Shown here one piece after another: positions 32,406 to 41,239 of a DNA stretch of 41,370 bases. Positions within the stretch are counted from its first letter, which is position 1. Every line of letters begins with the position of its first letter. The translations under genes and the position numbers were made by a program. Below the pieces are notes generated by a model. That model was given only the letters and a program-made list of their open reading frames with translations, had not been told where the DNA came from and ran no database searches. Origin of the DNA: an uncultured Acetatifactor sp. (GTDB lineage Bacteria > Bacillota > Clostridia > Lachnospirales > Lachnospiraceae); contig CAJUTJ010000176.1 of NCBI GenBank assembly GCA_910589655.1, positions 1 through 41,370 of the forward strand, written 5' to 3'.

Positions 32406-33681
32406 AAAACTGCATCTTATTTTTATTGGTTCCATTATGTCTATCATAACCGTCATTATTGGAATCTTATGCAATGATTTCATTGATAATCAACGGCAAA
32501 ACGACAGTGTTTTTTTCGGGCGGCTTTCTACGTTAATGATTTATGAACTGGAAAATCCGGAAAAAAGCCCTCAAACGGTTATTAAGTCTTATGAAGATAA
32601 CTATTCCATTTTTGCCGTGCTAAAGGATGCACAGGGAAATGTAATTTATCAAAGCTCTCTCTCATTTCCAACCGATATAACCTTTTTATTAAGACAATTT
32701 ACGGAGAAGGCAAATGTTGAATCTGTCACAGCATTAGACCGGACAATGGCTACGACACAAGGCGGAATTTTATCTTTTTCCGGTGGCTCACATGATAAAT
32801 ATTGGGGAATACCGGCTGTTGTCATTGACAAAAACGGAACCCTGTTTTATCTGAGCCTGCTGTACCGGCAAAAGACATCTTTTGAACTGATAGTGAAACA
32901 ACTGCCTTTTTATATACTGCTATGGGTGGTCTCCTTATTTTGTATCGTAATTGTAAGCCGTTTTCTGCTGAAACACGCCATAGAACCAACCGAAAAAGTA
33001 TTAAAAAGCCAGAAAGGTTTTATCGCCGCTGCCTCCCATGAGCTAAAAGCGCCGCTTGCAGTCATACTTGCCAACAATGACAAAATAAACAGATTAAGCG
33101 ACGGCATACCGGATATTCAAAAGGCCGCGAATATTATAGATGCAGAAACTATGCGAATGTCAAAATTAATTAAAGATATGCTTTTACTGGCTTCCTCAGA
33201 TTCCGGAACACGTAATATCAATAAAACAATGGTAAATATTGATACTTTGCTGATCGCCCTTTATGAAGCGTATGAACCCATATGCAGCCAAAAAGGAATT
33301 CCTTTAGATGCAGATTTTATGGAGGACCACTTTCCCATACTATACACAGACCGGGAATGTCTTTTTCAGATTTTAAGTATTTTTATGGATAATGCCATTT
33401 CCCATGCTAAAACGAAAGCATCCATCCAAATAAAAGCCGCTCTGTCACGCAAGGCTGTCACTATTTCTGTTATTGATCACGGACGGGGAATTTCCGCCGA
33501 GGACAAGCCTTACATTTTTGACCGCTTTTATTGTGCCGATAAGTCACATACAGACAAGTCACATTTTGGTCTTGGACTAAGCATAGCAAAGGAATTGGCA
33601 GGATTTTTGTCCGCGAATGTGGGGATAAAAAATACAGAAGGCGGTGGGGCTACTTTTTTCCTTATACTTCCGTTGAAATAG
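32386..33681 (+). CDS. Two-component sensor histidine kinase
   Basis: A 431-residue kinase with one membrane helix at about 10-31, an extracellular sensor region of about 140 residues, a second helix near 172-195, then HisKA (AAASHELKAPLAV, phosphoacceptor His near 218) and HATPase_c with FMDNAISHA (N box), DHGRGIS (G1) and FGLGLSIAKELA (G2). It lacks a HAMP domain between the second helix and HisKA. GGAGGG precedes ATG 32386, inside the end of the regulator gene. The signal is unknown; the divergent ECF sigma operon is a possible target. Confidence 0.93.
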   Translation: MLEHLYKKLHLIFIGSIMSIITVIIGILCNDFIDNQRQNDSVFFGRLSTLMIYELENPEKSPQTVIKSYEDNYSIFAVLKDAQGNVIYQSSLSFPTDITFLLRQFTEKANVESVTALDRTMATTQGGILSFSGGSHDKYWGIPAVVIDKNGTLFYLSLLYRQKTSFELIVKQLPFYILLWVVSLFCIVIVSRFLLKHAIEPTEKVLKSQKGFIAAASHELKAPLAVILANNDKINRLSDGIPDIQKAANIIDAETMRMSKLIKDMLLLASSDSGTRNINKTMVNIDTLLIALYEAYEPICSQKGIPLDADFMEDHFPILYTDRECLFQILSIFMDNAISHAKTKASIQIKAALSRKAVTISVIDHGRGISAEDKPYIFDRFYCADKSHTDKSHFGLGLSIAKELAGFLSANVGIKNTEGGGATFFLILPLK

Positions 33682-33730
33682 GAAATAATACAATCTCTAA
33701 ATCATTCTATCCTCCACATTCGGCTTACAA

Positions 33731-35017
33731 TTATCTGTTTGCCAGCTCTGTGGTAATCTCCTCCCATGTCACATCCTTCTCCGCCATCAGCACCATCATA
33801 TGATACAGGAAATCGCTGATTTCGTATTTTATCTCATTGGGATTGGGATTTTTAGCGGCAATTACAATCTCCGTCGCTTCTTCGCCCAGCTTTTTTAAAA
33901 TTTTGTCAATGCCTTTCTCAAAGAGGTAATTCGTGTAAGAGCCCTCTTTGGGATGAAGCTTGCGATCCTTGATTATGTCAAAGACTTCTTCAAAAACTTG
34001 AAGCGGATTACTGCTTTCTTCGTAATCTTTTTTTGTTATCTCATTGAAAAAGCAGCTTCTGGCGCCTGTGTGGCAGGCGGCTCCCACCTGAGAGACCCTT
34101 GCCAGAATAGTATCCATATCACAATCTGCGGCAAGACTTTTCACATATTGAAAATGTCCGCTGGTTGCGCCTTTCAGCCAAAGCTCACTGCGGCTGCGGC
34201 TGTAATATGTCATTTTTCCCGTGCTGATGGTAAGATTGTATGCCTCCTCATTCATATAGGCCACCATCAGAACCTCCAAAGTGCGGTAATCCTGTACTAC
34301 AACAGGTATCATTCCGTCACTGTTCAAATGGAAATCAGACCATTGGAAAGCGGCCTCAAAGGTTTCCACCTGTATGCCGTTTTCACGGCAGAGATTTTTC
34401 AGGGATAATATTTCCCTGTAGTTGTCATTGATGGTATTGCCCGTAACACCGCATACACCGTCATAAGCAAATATTTCCATCAGCTTATTCAGTGCGATCC
34501 GGTTAATCTGCACATAAAAGGGCAGTCCGGTAATTTTTTGAGTCTCACGAATTTGGTGAGGATTCATCAACACCATTCCGGAGATGTATGTCTCCAGCAA
34601 TTCCTTATTTGCGGCGAGTACCTGAGCATCATTGTAACCGGCCAGAATTTTGTCCTTACCGAATTTCAGGGATACTTCTTCGGTGATGGCAATATTGCTC
34701 TCCTTCTCATAATCCAGAACCGCCTTTTTACAGCCCGCGTAAAGAAGCTTCTTGACATCCTCCATGCGCTTTATATTTCCGGCGCCGATTACGTCCACTT
34801 CCGCAATTTCGCAGATTTCCTTTAGGATGTCCAGTGCGGCATCGTGCTCTTCATCGCTCTCCGACATATCAAATACAATCAGCTCATCCGCATTGTTTTC
34901 GTTGTAGTAATCCACAAGACGCAGAGGGTCTGTCTCTACCACGGAGAGATCCCCAAGGCTCTTTACCGCGTGTTCATGATATAAATAGATACAGGGTACA
35001 AACTTTTTCGTTATCAT
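33731..35017 (-). CDS. hisIE: Histidine biosynthesis HisIE with an N-terminal HisF/HisA-like domain
   Basis: A 428-residue fusion. Residues 1-215 look like a HisF/HisA-type TIM barrel (FVPCIYLYHEHAVKS, then VIGAGNIKRMEDVKKLLYAG), but the catalytic aspartates expected near the ends of strands 1 and 5 are replaced by tyrosine (IYLYH and LAGYNDAQ). Residues 225-325 form phosphoribosyl-AMP cyclohydrolase HisI, with metal site DCDMDT and the cysteines of ACHTG and SCFF. Residues 335-428 form phosphoribosyl-ATP pyrophosphatase HisE (LGEEATEIVIAA, EISDFLYH). These two carry out steps 2 and 3 of histidine synthesis. ATG 35017 is preferred over TTG 35023 for its spacing from AAAGGTG. Confidence 0.9.
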   Translation of the reverse strand: MITKKFVPCIYLYHEHAVKSLGDLSVVETDPLRLVDYYNENNADELIVFDMSESDEEHDAALDILKEICEIAEVDVIGAGNIKRMEDVKKLLYAGCKKAVLDYEKESNIAITEEVSLKFGKDKILAGYNDAQVLAANKELLETYISGMVLMNPHQIRETQKITGLPFYVQINRIALNKLMEIFAYDGVCGVTGNTINDNYREILSLKNLCRENGIQVETFEAAFQWSDFHLNSDGMIPVVVQDYRTLEVLMVAYMNEEAYNLTISTGKMTYYSRSRSELWLKGATSGHFQYVKSLAADCDMDTILARVSQVGAACHTGARSCFFNEITKKDYEESSNPLQVFEEVFDIIKDRKLHPKEGSYTNYLFEKGIDKILKKLGEEATEIVIAAKNPNPNEIKYEISDFLYHMMVLMAEKDVTWEEITTELANR

Positions 35018-35041
35018 ATGCAAGTCACACCTTTCACAGCC

Positions 35042-35629
35042 TTACAGGCTTCCTTTTGTACTGAGCACATCCGGAATGCGGGAATCCGTTCCCACAGCCT
35101 GATCCAATGCCTTTGCAAAGGACTTGAACATGGATTCTATCATATGATGTGCATTGATGCCGTCCAGCATTTTTATATGAAGATTCATACCGGCACTGTA
35201 AGAAACGGCATAGAAAAATTCCCTCACCAGTTCGGTATCCAGCTCTCCCACTCTTTCTGTGGGAAAAGTACAATCAAAGTTCAGATATGGTCTGCCGCAG
35301 AGATCTACCGCGCAAAGCGCCAGTGCGTCATCCATTGGCAGGATAAAGGAACCGTATCTCCGGATACCTTTCTTATCTCCTACCGCCTGCGCAATGGCTT
35401 GTCCCAGTACAATACCCGTATCCTCCACCGTATGATGACCGTCCACATGAAGATCCCCCTTTACCGTACAGTTGAGATCAAAAAAACCATGCTTGGAAAA
35501 GCCCTCCAGCATATGGTCGAAGAAGCCGATTCCCGTGGATATCCGGGATATTCCCGTACCGTCCAGATTCAGGTCAATGGAAAGCTCCGTCTCCTTTGTT
35601 TTCCGGCTTATTGTTGCTGTCCGCACCAT
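35042..35629 (-). CDS. hisB: Imidazoleglycerol-phosphate dehydratase
   Basis: A 195-residue enzyme that converts imidazoleglycerol phosphate to imidazoleacetol phosphate, the sixth step of histidine synthesis. It shows the manganese-binding histidine clusters: FFDHMLEGFSKHGFFD near residues 37-52, DGHHTVEDTGIVLGQA near 64-80, and the second-repeat NAHHMIES near 160. This is the single-domain form without a phosphatase. AAGGAG precedes ATG 35629. It lies 51 bp after hisD and about 24 bp before hisIE. Confidence 0.97.
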   Translation of the reverse strand: MVRTATISRKTKETELSIDLNLDGTGISRISTGIGFFDHMLEGFSKHGFFDLNCTVKGDLHVDGHHTVEDTGIVLGQAIAQAVGDKKGIRRYGSFILPMDDALALCAVDLCGRPYLNFDCTFPTERVGELDTELVREFFYAVSYSAGMNLHIKMLDGINAHHMIESMFKSFAKALDQAVGTDSRIPDVLSTKGSL

Positions 35630-35680
35630 AAATTATTCTCCTTAATCCATATAAAGCAAATCGTAATTTTAACTTTCAGT

Positions 35681-36976
35681 TTACTCTTCCTCAAATCTTA
35701 CCTTGATACTGTTGGCATGAGCCGTCAAACCTTCGCTTTCTGCAAAGGCTTCAATGTCCTCATGTACTTTTTCAAGGGCTTCTCTTGAATAAGAAATAAT
35801 GCTGGTTTTCTTAATAAAATCATCCACGCTGACCGGTGAGAAAAATTTTGCCGTTCCATTGGTGGGTAAAATATGGTTAGGTCCTGCAAAATAATCCCCC
35901 AGCGGCTCGGAAGAATACTCTCCCATAAATATGGCGCCTGCATTGCGTACCTTCGTCATGATTTCAAAGGGATTGGCCGTCAGGATTTCCAAATGTTCGG
36001 AAGCAATTTCGTTCACCGCGTCAAGGGCATCCTCCATAGTTTCGGCTATCAGAATATACCCGTAATTTTCCAACGATTTTCCAATGATCTCTTTTCTGGA
36101 CAGTTCGCTGGTAAATGCATCTACCTCCGCAGAAACCTGTTCCGCAAGACTTTTTGAGGTAGTAATCAAAATGGCGCTGGCCATTTCGTCATGCTCCGCC
36201 TGAGACAAGAGATCCGCCGCAACATAGCGGGGATTCGCCGACTCATCGGCAAGCACCAGAATCTCGCTGGGACCTGCAATGGAGTCGATGCTGACATAAC
36301 CATATACTGCCTTCTTTGCCAATGCCACAAAAATATTGCCCGGTCCCGCAATCTTGTCTACTTTAGGAATGGACTGGGTGCCGAAAGCCATTGCGGCAAT
36401 TGCCTGCGCGCCACCGGCTTTATATATGACATTTGCACCGGCAATATCTGCCGCCACCAAGGTGCCGGGATTTACTTTACCGTCGGCTCCGGGAGGCGTG
36501 GTGACAATAATTTCCCCGACTCCGGCTGCTTTTGCCGGAATGACATTCATCAATACACTGGAGGGATATGCGGCTTTGCCTCCGGGAACATAGACTCCGG
36601 CTTTTGCAATGGGGGTAATTTTCATGCCGAGAATCGTACCATTCTCCTTGATGTCAAACCAGCTGTTGCGCAGCTGTTTCATATGGAATGCGCGGATATT
36701 CTCCGCCGCTTTTTTGATAACTTCGACGAGAGCATTGTCCAGCTTTGCATATGCTTCATCAATTTCTTCCCTTGTAACTTTTATGTTACCGGCATTTAGA
36801 GCAAATTTATCAAATTTCAATGTATACTCGAAAACAGCTTCATCCTGTCTTTGGCGCACATTATGGACAATCTCATATACGGTGTCTTCATATTCCGTAT
36901 AATTGCTGGGGCTTCTCTTAAGTAATTTGTCCAAAAGATCTTTCTTTGTCTCATCCGTAAGCGCTACTATCTTCAT
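35681..36976 (-). CDS. hisD: Histidinol dehydrogenase
   Basis: A 431-residue zinc- and NAD-dependent enzyme that oxidises histidinol to histidine in the last two steps of the pathway. Recognisable blocks are VYVPGGKAAYPSSVLM, KAGGAQAIAAMAFGT, KIAGPGNIFVALAKK, DSIAGPSEILVLADESANP, DLLSQAEHD and AGPNHILPT, with the conserved Glu/His residues. Its length is normal. It is the first gene of the hisD-hisB-hisIE operon; hisG, hisZ, hisC, hisH, hisA and hisF are not within the window. The ribosome binding site before ATG 36976 is weak (CAGGT). Confidence 0.97.
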   Translation of the reverse strand: MKIVALTDETKKDLLDKLLKRSPSNYTEYEDTVYEIVHNVRQRQDEAVFEYTLKFDKFALNAGNIKVTREEIDEAYAKLDNALVEVIKKAAENIRAFHMKQLRNSWFDIKENGTILGMKITPIAKAGVYVPGGKAAYPSSVLMNVIPAKAAGVGEIIVTTPPGADGKVNPGTLVAADIAGANVIYKAGGAQAIAAMAFGTQSIPKVDKIAGPGNIFVALAKKAVYGYVSIDSIAGPSEILVLADESANPRYVAADLLSQAEHDEMASAILITTSKSLAEQVSAEVDAFTSELSRKEIIGKSLENYGYILIAETMEDALDAVNEIASEHLEILTANPFEIMTKVRNAGAIFMGEYSSEPLGDYFAGPNHILPTNGTAKFFSPVSVDDFIKKTSIISYSREALEKVHEDIEAFAESEGLTAHANSIKVRFEEE

Positions 36977-37026
36977 TTCATACCTGTCTGCGCGTTGCGT
37001 CGCGCACTATTCCGTGGACTTTTTGT

Positions 37027-37137
37027 ATTACTGCTCACTCCGTTCACAGCAACCTATGTACAGAAATCGCAAAACAGCGATTTCACGCATGTCTGTCTCG
37101 GGTTTCACCTCGCGGCGACAGCGAGTGAACAGTAACC
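37027..37137 (-). repeat. Dispersed palindromic element, copy B
   Basis: A 111-bp copy in reverse orientation relative to 20239-20371. Read on the minus strand it begins GGTTACTGTTCACTCGCT and ends AGTGAGCAGTAAT, giving imperfect terminal inverted repeats (TTACTGTTCACT-like). It shares the GAAATCGC/GCGATTTC hairpin and the GAGACAGACATGCG core with copy A but lacks the extra 9-bp-arm hairpin. Confidence 0.85.
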
Positions 37138-37306
37138 TTTTTGTTGCCATGGAGCAATCGTTGAATACGCATTTTTATTCAACTTCCGTCAATGCCGCTT
37201 TTGCGGCTCAAACAATCAGCGAGAAAAAATCACTTTTTATATGTTTCCGCAAAATTATCTATGCAAGTATAACATAAAACAAAAAAAAATAAAACATTTT
37301 TCTTGG

Positions 37307-37341
37307 ATACCATTACCGATACCATTACCGATACCATATCG
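37307..37341. repeat. Short 12-bp tandem repeat
   Basis: ATACCATTACCG occurs at 37307-37318 and 37319-37330, followed by the partial copy ATACCATATCG. It lies between the candidate hisD promoter and the 120-bp palindromic element. Confidence 0.8.
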
Positions 37342-37380
37342 AAACCATATTAAAACGTGCTGTCCAAGCGATTATTCTAA

Positions 37381-37500
37381 GGAAACGCTGATTAAATCAT
37401 CGTTTCCTTAGAGCCTCCGGCGGATGCGCACGGATTTGCAGCAGTTTATGCTGCTCCGCAGCGCAAATCCGGCGCGGGAAACGCTTTAATCAGCGTTTCC
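37381..37500. repeat. 120-bp nested palindromic element
   Basis: Perfect 16-bp terminal inverted repeats: GGAAACGCTGATTAAA (37381-37396) and TTTAATCAGCGTTTCC (37485-37500). Each end also folds alone (GGAAACG with CGTTTCC at 37401-37407; GGGAAACGC with GCGTTTCCC at the right end). Inside, GGATTTGC (37432-37439) pairs with GCAAATCC (37463-37470) around an AGCAG/CTGCT hairpin. It has no coding capacity. This design fits a MITE, a REP-type element or a structured RNA. Confidence 0.88.
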
Positions 37501-37540
37501 CTAATCGATTGGGTTTGGGCACGCTTGCTCTATGCCTTGC

Positions 37541-37569
37541 AAAAACCGACTGGCATGAAGCCAGCCGGT
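37541..37569 (-). terminator. Terminator of the chemoreceptor gene
   Basis: On the minus strand ACCGGCTGGC (37569-37560) pairs with GCCAGTCGGT (37554-37545), with one G-T pair and a five-base loop, then a run of five T's (37545-37541). It lies about 48 bases after the stop codon. Confidence 0.88.
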
Positions 37570-37616
37570 CTGTTTCACCAGATTAAGAATGATAAAGTAT
37601 CCTTGCATTATTCCTT

Positions 37617-39650
37617 TTAGCCTTCGACATTGTATTTAAATCTTCCGACCAGATCCTTCAACATGTCTGCCTGCCTTGATAATTCCTCGGATGCTGCCGC
37701 GCTCTCCTCCGAAGTGGCGGAATTGGATTCTACGACCTCCGCAATCTGGTTGATTCCCTCCGAAATCTGAGAAGCCGCTACCGCCTGATCGTCAGATGCA
37801 ATTGCGATTTCTTTCATGGAATCGTTTACAGTCTTTGCATTTTCTACAACGGTAATCAAAGAGTCCGCGGTAGAATTTGCATACTGGATTCCCTCTTCTA
37901 CAGCCAGAATCGCATTTTGGATCAGATCCTTAGTATTTCTAGCCGCCTCCGAACTCTGGTCGGCCAGCGCGCCTACCTGAGTAGCTACCACGCCAAAGCC
38001 CTTTCCGTGCTCTCCCGCCCGCGCCGCTTCAATGGAAGCATTCAGCGCCAGCAGAGCCGTCTGGTCGGCCACATCCTCAATGCTGCCAATGATTACCGCA
38101 ATTTTGTCCGAAGCCGCCCGGATCTTATCCATGGCCGCCGTATTGTTTTTCATATGCTCGTTGCTTTCCATCACCCGGTCGTTCATTTCCGCAACGATAG
38201 CTCTCGTCTTCTCCGCGTTTTGGGCATTTATGGAAATCTTGTCGGAAATCTCCGCAATGGTTGCCGTAAGCTCCTGTACGGCGCTTGCCTGATCCGTAGC
38301 ACCCTCTGCCAGCTGCAGCGAAGCGCCAGCCAGATCTTCCGCACCTCTCTGTACACTCTTAGCATTATTGTCAATATCCCGCATTGCGGTGCTTAAGGAT
38401 TGAATAATTCCTCTAAAGGAACGGCTGATTTCCGCAAAATCTCCCTTATAGTCCCCTTCTATTTCAATCATAAAATTGCCTTCGGACAAATCCGCCAGAT
38501 GGGAATCAATGTCATTGATTATTCTCTTCAGCCCCTGTATCGTCTGTGCCAAGCCGTTCATCAGTATGGCCGTCTCGTCATTGACCTCCGGCTCGGGGAT
38601 ATCGGTATGGAGATCCCCCTCTGCCAAAAGCTCCAGCCTCTTTACCACTGTCGTAATGGGCTGTACCACTTTATTGCCCAGTTGGATACCGGTTCTGACG
38701 CCGTATGCGGTAAAGGCAATGACAAATACGAGGGTAAATGCCAGAGACAGATAAAACATGCCCAAAAATTCATTTCGAACCGCCGCCACACCGATACTCC
38801 ATCCTTCGGTGCCCGGAACCGGAGAATAGGCAACTACTTTTGTCACTCCGCCGTAGGAGTAGGTTCCTGTACCGTCTTCCCCTGCAACCATTTTCTTACA
38901 AATCTCGCTGTATTTCCTGAGTCTGGGATTGGTATCGCCCAGTGCCACGCTGTTTTCCACACCTACAAGCGACGAGTCAAGATCCGCAATGGTTATACCG
39001 TTGGCGTCAAGCATGAACGCCGTTCCGCCCTTTCCTACTTTAATAGACCGCATAATATCATTCAGATATTCCCCGTTGGGAGTGAATACAACGGCTCCTA
39101 CAGGCCTTGTGCCGGGATTCCCGTCCTCCCACAGAGGCGCGGCAACGGCGTAGGAAACCGTTTTTGTGACTTCGCTGTACGCCGGTGTGGAAACATATGT
39201 ATTTCCCTGCATGGTTTCCGTGAAAAATTTCCGGTCGGAGAAATCTGTCCCTGTCAGAATATCAATGCCGTTACTGTCTACCAGAAACACTCTTTCAAAA
39301 TCATGCTCATTCATTTTCTGGTTTAAGATAGCCGCCTTATCTTCCACAGACAGATCGGGACTGGATAGACGTGCAATGCTTCCTGTTTCATAGGCAATGG
39401 CAATATGCTGTTCCAGCGCCGCCGCCACATAATAAGCCGCCACGTCAGAAGTATTGTTAATTGTGGAAGACACTGCATTAATTGAAGAATTATAACTTAA
39501 AATAGAAGTGATTATCCCTAAAACAATGCAGCAGACCATAACCGTCTGTGCAAAGCTTCTGGAGATTTTCTTTTCGATACTGACGAATCCACCGTTCTGT
39601 TTTCCGCTTCCCGGTTTGTTTTGTGATTTGTTACTGTTGTCATTTTGCAT
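37617..39650 (-). CDS. Methyl-accepting chemotaxis protein with dCACHE-like sensor
   Basis: A 677-residue chemoreceptor. After a polar N-terminal tail, helix 1 is at about 34-53 and a large extracellular double-CACHE-like sensor at 54-290 (FLVDSNGIDILTGTDFSDRKFF; a second module with AFMLDANGITIADL). Helix 2 lies at 294-320, then a HAMP domain, then a cytoplasmic signalling rod. The rod has the conserved tip sequence ALNASIEAARAGEHGKGFGVVA. Several Ala/Glu/Gln-rich stretches are possible methylation sites. ATG 39650 is chosen for AGAGGA six bases upstream; the frame extends 11 codons further. It would bind a small ligand such as an amino acid and signal to CheA. No other chemotaxis genes are in the window. 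Confidence 0.95.
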   Translation of the reverse strand: MQNDNSNKSQNKPGSGKQNGGFVSIEKKISRSFAQTVMVCCIVLGIITSILSYNSSINAVSSTINNTSDVAAYYVAAALEQHIAIAYETGSIARLSSPDLSVEDKAAILNQKMNEHDFERVFLVDSNGIDILTGTDFSDRKFFTETMQGNTYVSTPAYSEVTKTVSYAVAAPLWEDGNPGTRPVGAVVFTPNGEYLNDIMRSIKVGKGGTAFMLDANGITIADLDSSLVGVENSVALGDTNPRLRKYSEICKKMVAGEDGTGTYSYGGVTKVVAYSPVPGTEGWSIGVAAVRNEFLGMFYLSLAFTLVFVIAFTAYGVRTGIQLGNKVVQPITTVVKRLELLAEGDLHTDIPEPEVNDETAILMNGLAQTIQGLKRIINDIDSHLADLSEGNFMIEIEGDYKGDFAEISRSFRGIIQSLSTAMRDIDNNAKSVQRGAEDLAGASLQLAEGATDQASAVQELTATIAEISDKISINAQNAEKTRAIVAEMNDRVMESNEHMKNNTAAMDKIRAASDKIAVIIGSIEDVADQTALLALNASIEAARAGEHGKGFGVVATQVGALADQSSEAARNTKDLIQNAILAVEEGIQYANSTADSLITVVENAKTVNDSMKEIAIASDDQAVAASQISEGINQIAEVVESNSATSEESAAASEELSRQADMLKDLVGRFKYNVEG

Positions 39651-40081
39651 AAACATTCCTCTCATTCCCGGCAGCCTCATCAAAAATTTAATTTAATTTT
39701 AATATTTCTTTTCAAATACATTTCCGAAGCTCCAACATTATATAAAAATATTATAACACCGCATGGATAGATTTTCTACTTTTTTATATATTTTTAAAAT
39801 AATTAATGAATGGAAAAGTAGCAATCCAACATAAAAAATGCGGAATATGAGCACACAGCTTATGGGAATCTCAAGGGGTCCCTTTCCTCTACGGACTGTA
39901 CCGGAAAGGCGTCACGAAGGAGGGAGTCTGGCCACGCCGAAACTTGACAAAGGGTTTTTAACCGGAATTTTCAAATGTAATGACAATATCGCCGAGGTGT
40001 CCGGCAAGGAGTATCTCAAGGAGGATAACTGATCTCTCTTGAACGGTTCAGGCAGGGAAGCGAAACATGTTACAGGAATGC
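39651..40081. other. Intergenic region upstream of the chemoreceptor gene
   Basis: AT-rich from 39690 to 39840 with TATAAT-like hexamers on the minus strand that could drive the chemoreceptor gene. A 64-codon plus-strand frame at 39838-40032 has basic, proline-containing content and a ribosome-site-like GGAGG inside it rather than before it. I cannot assign it and think it may be a decayed gene remnant. Confidence 0.35.
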
Positions 40082-40744
40082 CTACGGACATTTCCCTAAA
40101 TCCTTTGTATTCCCTCCGTTGGCTTTGATCATCTGACGCCATCCACGCTGCGCTGCCATTTTATACAGAAATCTCGGAAATGCAACGGATACATAAAGGT
40201 TTTCCTGCGTTTTCCCTTTCGATATTATGTCCGCCATGGCTGCGAGGGCTTTTTCCACGGGAGCTTTCGGCCCGTGCCCGCCCTTCACTGTGGGCATTTG
40301 GGTCAATCCGCCTCCTCCCCCGACGCCGATACCCCCTCCCCAAGTACATCCGGATTTGGCAGCCCAGTTCCGCAGCACATCTAAGGCATATTGGGCTTGG
40401 ACGCCTTCATAAAAGCCGCAGTTCACTATGCCGTATATTAGGGGCTTGTGTCCCTGCCATAGAGAAGTTTGCCATAGAAAAGTTTGGGATTGTCTTTCCA
40501 GTTCTGTCAGGCAGGACAGCAAATGTCCCGGAATGCCGTCCACATAGAGGGGGCAGGCGAACACGATTGCATTTGCATTTACCAGAGCCTCTGCCATATC
40601 CGTCGGGACAGCCGCCGTATGTAATCCAAGTTCCGCAATCTCATGCCCCTCAAAATCTTTGCTGCAATTCTTCAAATCCGTCAAAAGAGAACCGCTGGCG
40701 CTGTCTCCCATTTTCGGGCTGCCGTTGATCAATACTATTTTCAT
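40082..40744 (-). CDS. Flavodoxin-fold NAD(P)H-dependent oxidoreductase
   Basis: A 220-residue FMN-binding reductase-like protein. The N-terminus MKIVLINGSPKMGDSASG contains the phosphate-binding loop after strand 1; AIVFACPLYVDGIPGHL near residues 59-75 is the second flavin-contacting loop; NCGFYEG is the third. A glycine-rich insertion (TWGGGIGVGGGGG) near residues 133-145 is unusual but sits at a loop. GAGGAGGGG precedes ATG 40744, which overlaps the upstream gene's stop in an ATGA junction. The substrate is unknown. Confidence 0.85.
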   Translation of the reverse strand: MKIVLINGSPKMGDSASGSLLTDLKNCSKDFEGHEIAELGLHTAAVPTDMAEALVNANAIVFACPLYVDGIPGHLLSCLTELERQSQTFLWQTSLWQGHKPLIYGIVNCGFYEGVQAQYALDVLRNWAAKSGCTWGGGIGVGGGGGLTQMPTVKGGHGPKAPVEKALAAMADIISKGKTQENLYVSVAFPRFLYKMAAQRGWRQMIKANGGNTKDLGKCP

Positions 40745-41202
40745 AAGGATATCCCCTCCTCTTCCGCAAATTTCAAGTCAATGACGGAAGTGTTGTAAAA
40801 GAATATATTCTTCACCAGCCCGTCATAGTTATCCGCGTTAGCCTCTATGAGGTTCCGCGCCGTTTCTTTCTCGGCAGCCGTTATTGTCCCGTAAAAATAG
40901 GCCGATAATTGTATGACATTGGAATATCTGCGCTTATGGTGCATCTCCCCCCTGCGGAGCACAAAATACGGATGAATGTAGGAAATCGCCCTGTCTTGAA
41001 CCGTTTTTACAAAGGGGCTGACACTGCCGTAACAACACCGGCTGACCAGAATCAGTTCCGTACATCTTCCCATGTCCGTTCCCGTATCTTTATAGCCATC
41101 GTGAATGACACATTTTCCCGGTGTTTTGACCCAGCAGCCAAAGCATCCGATACAAGGATGGATTGGTTCTTGCGGTTTTATGATCTTGTGTTTCCCCTCC
41201 AC
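40741..41202 (-). CDS. Flavodoxin-family protein, apparently lacking its N-terminus
   Basis: A 153-residue frame starting at GTG 41202. It has the cysteine-rich motif PCIGCFGCWVKTPGKCVIHDGYKD, typical of flavodoxin-fold iron-sulfur/FMN oxidoreductases. The strand-1 phosphate loop (xxGSPR-like) that should precede this motif by about 40 residues is missing. The same frame continues upstream to a TAG and reads KVELIITDIADFDIP, as expected just before the motif, but still has no FMN loop. The gene is thus probably 5'-truncated or frame-broken; a start codon within the upstream stretch is also possible. It overlaps the next flavodoxin gene by four bases. Confidence 0.65.
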   Translation of the reverse strand: MEGKHKIIKPQEPIHPCIGCFGCWVKTPGKCVIHDGYKDTGTDMGRCTELILVSRCCYGSVSPFVKTVQDRAISYIHPYFVLRRGEMHHKRRYSNVIQLSAYFYGTITAAEKETARNLIEANADNYDGLVKNIFFYNTSVIDLKFAEEEGISL

Positions 41203-41239
41203 GGGAATATCAAAATCCGCTATGTCTGTAATAATTAAC

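Larger units (their letters stand above)
36977..37616. other. 640-bp intergenic region rich in repeats upstream of hisD
   Basis: Holds copy B of the dispersed element, a 12-base tandem repeat, the 120-bp nested palindrome and the chemoreceptor-gene terminator, each listed separately. Between them, minus-strand GTTATACTT near 37270 is a candidate -10 for hisD, which would place copy B in the hisD leader. No T-box or histidine leader peptide was recognised, and no gene was accepted. Confidence 0.6.

Noticed and set aside
36903..37277. 124-codon plus-strand frame over the hisD upstream region
   Set aside because: Partly antisense to hisD and partly made of the dispersed palindromic element.
36977..37616. 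T-box or histidine attenuator before hisD
   Set aside because: No T-box core (GGTGG-ACCGCG-like) and no histidine-rich leader peptide could be read on the minus strand.
39838..40032. 64-codon plus-strand frame upstream of the chemoreceptor gene
   Set aside because: No ribosome binding site and no recognisable family; possibly a remnant, so described only as intergenic content.
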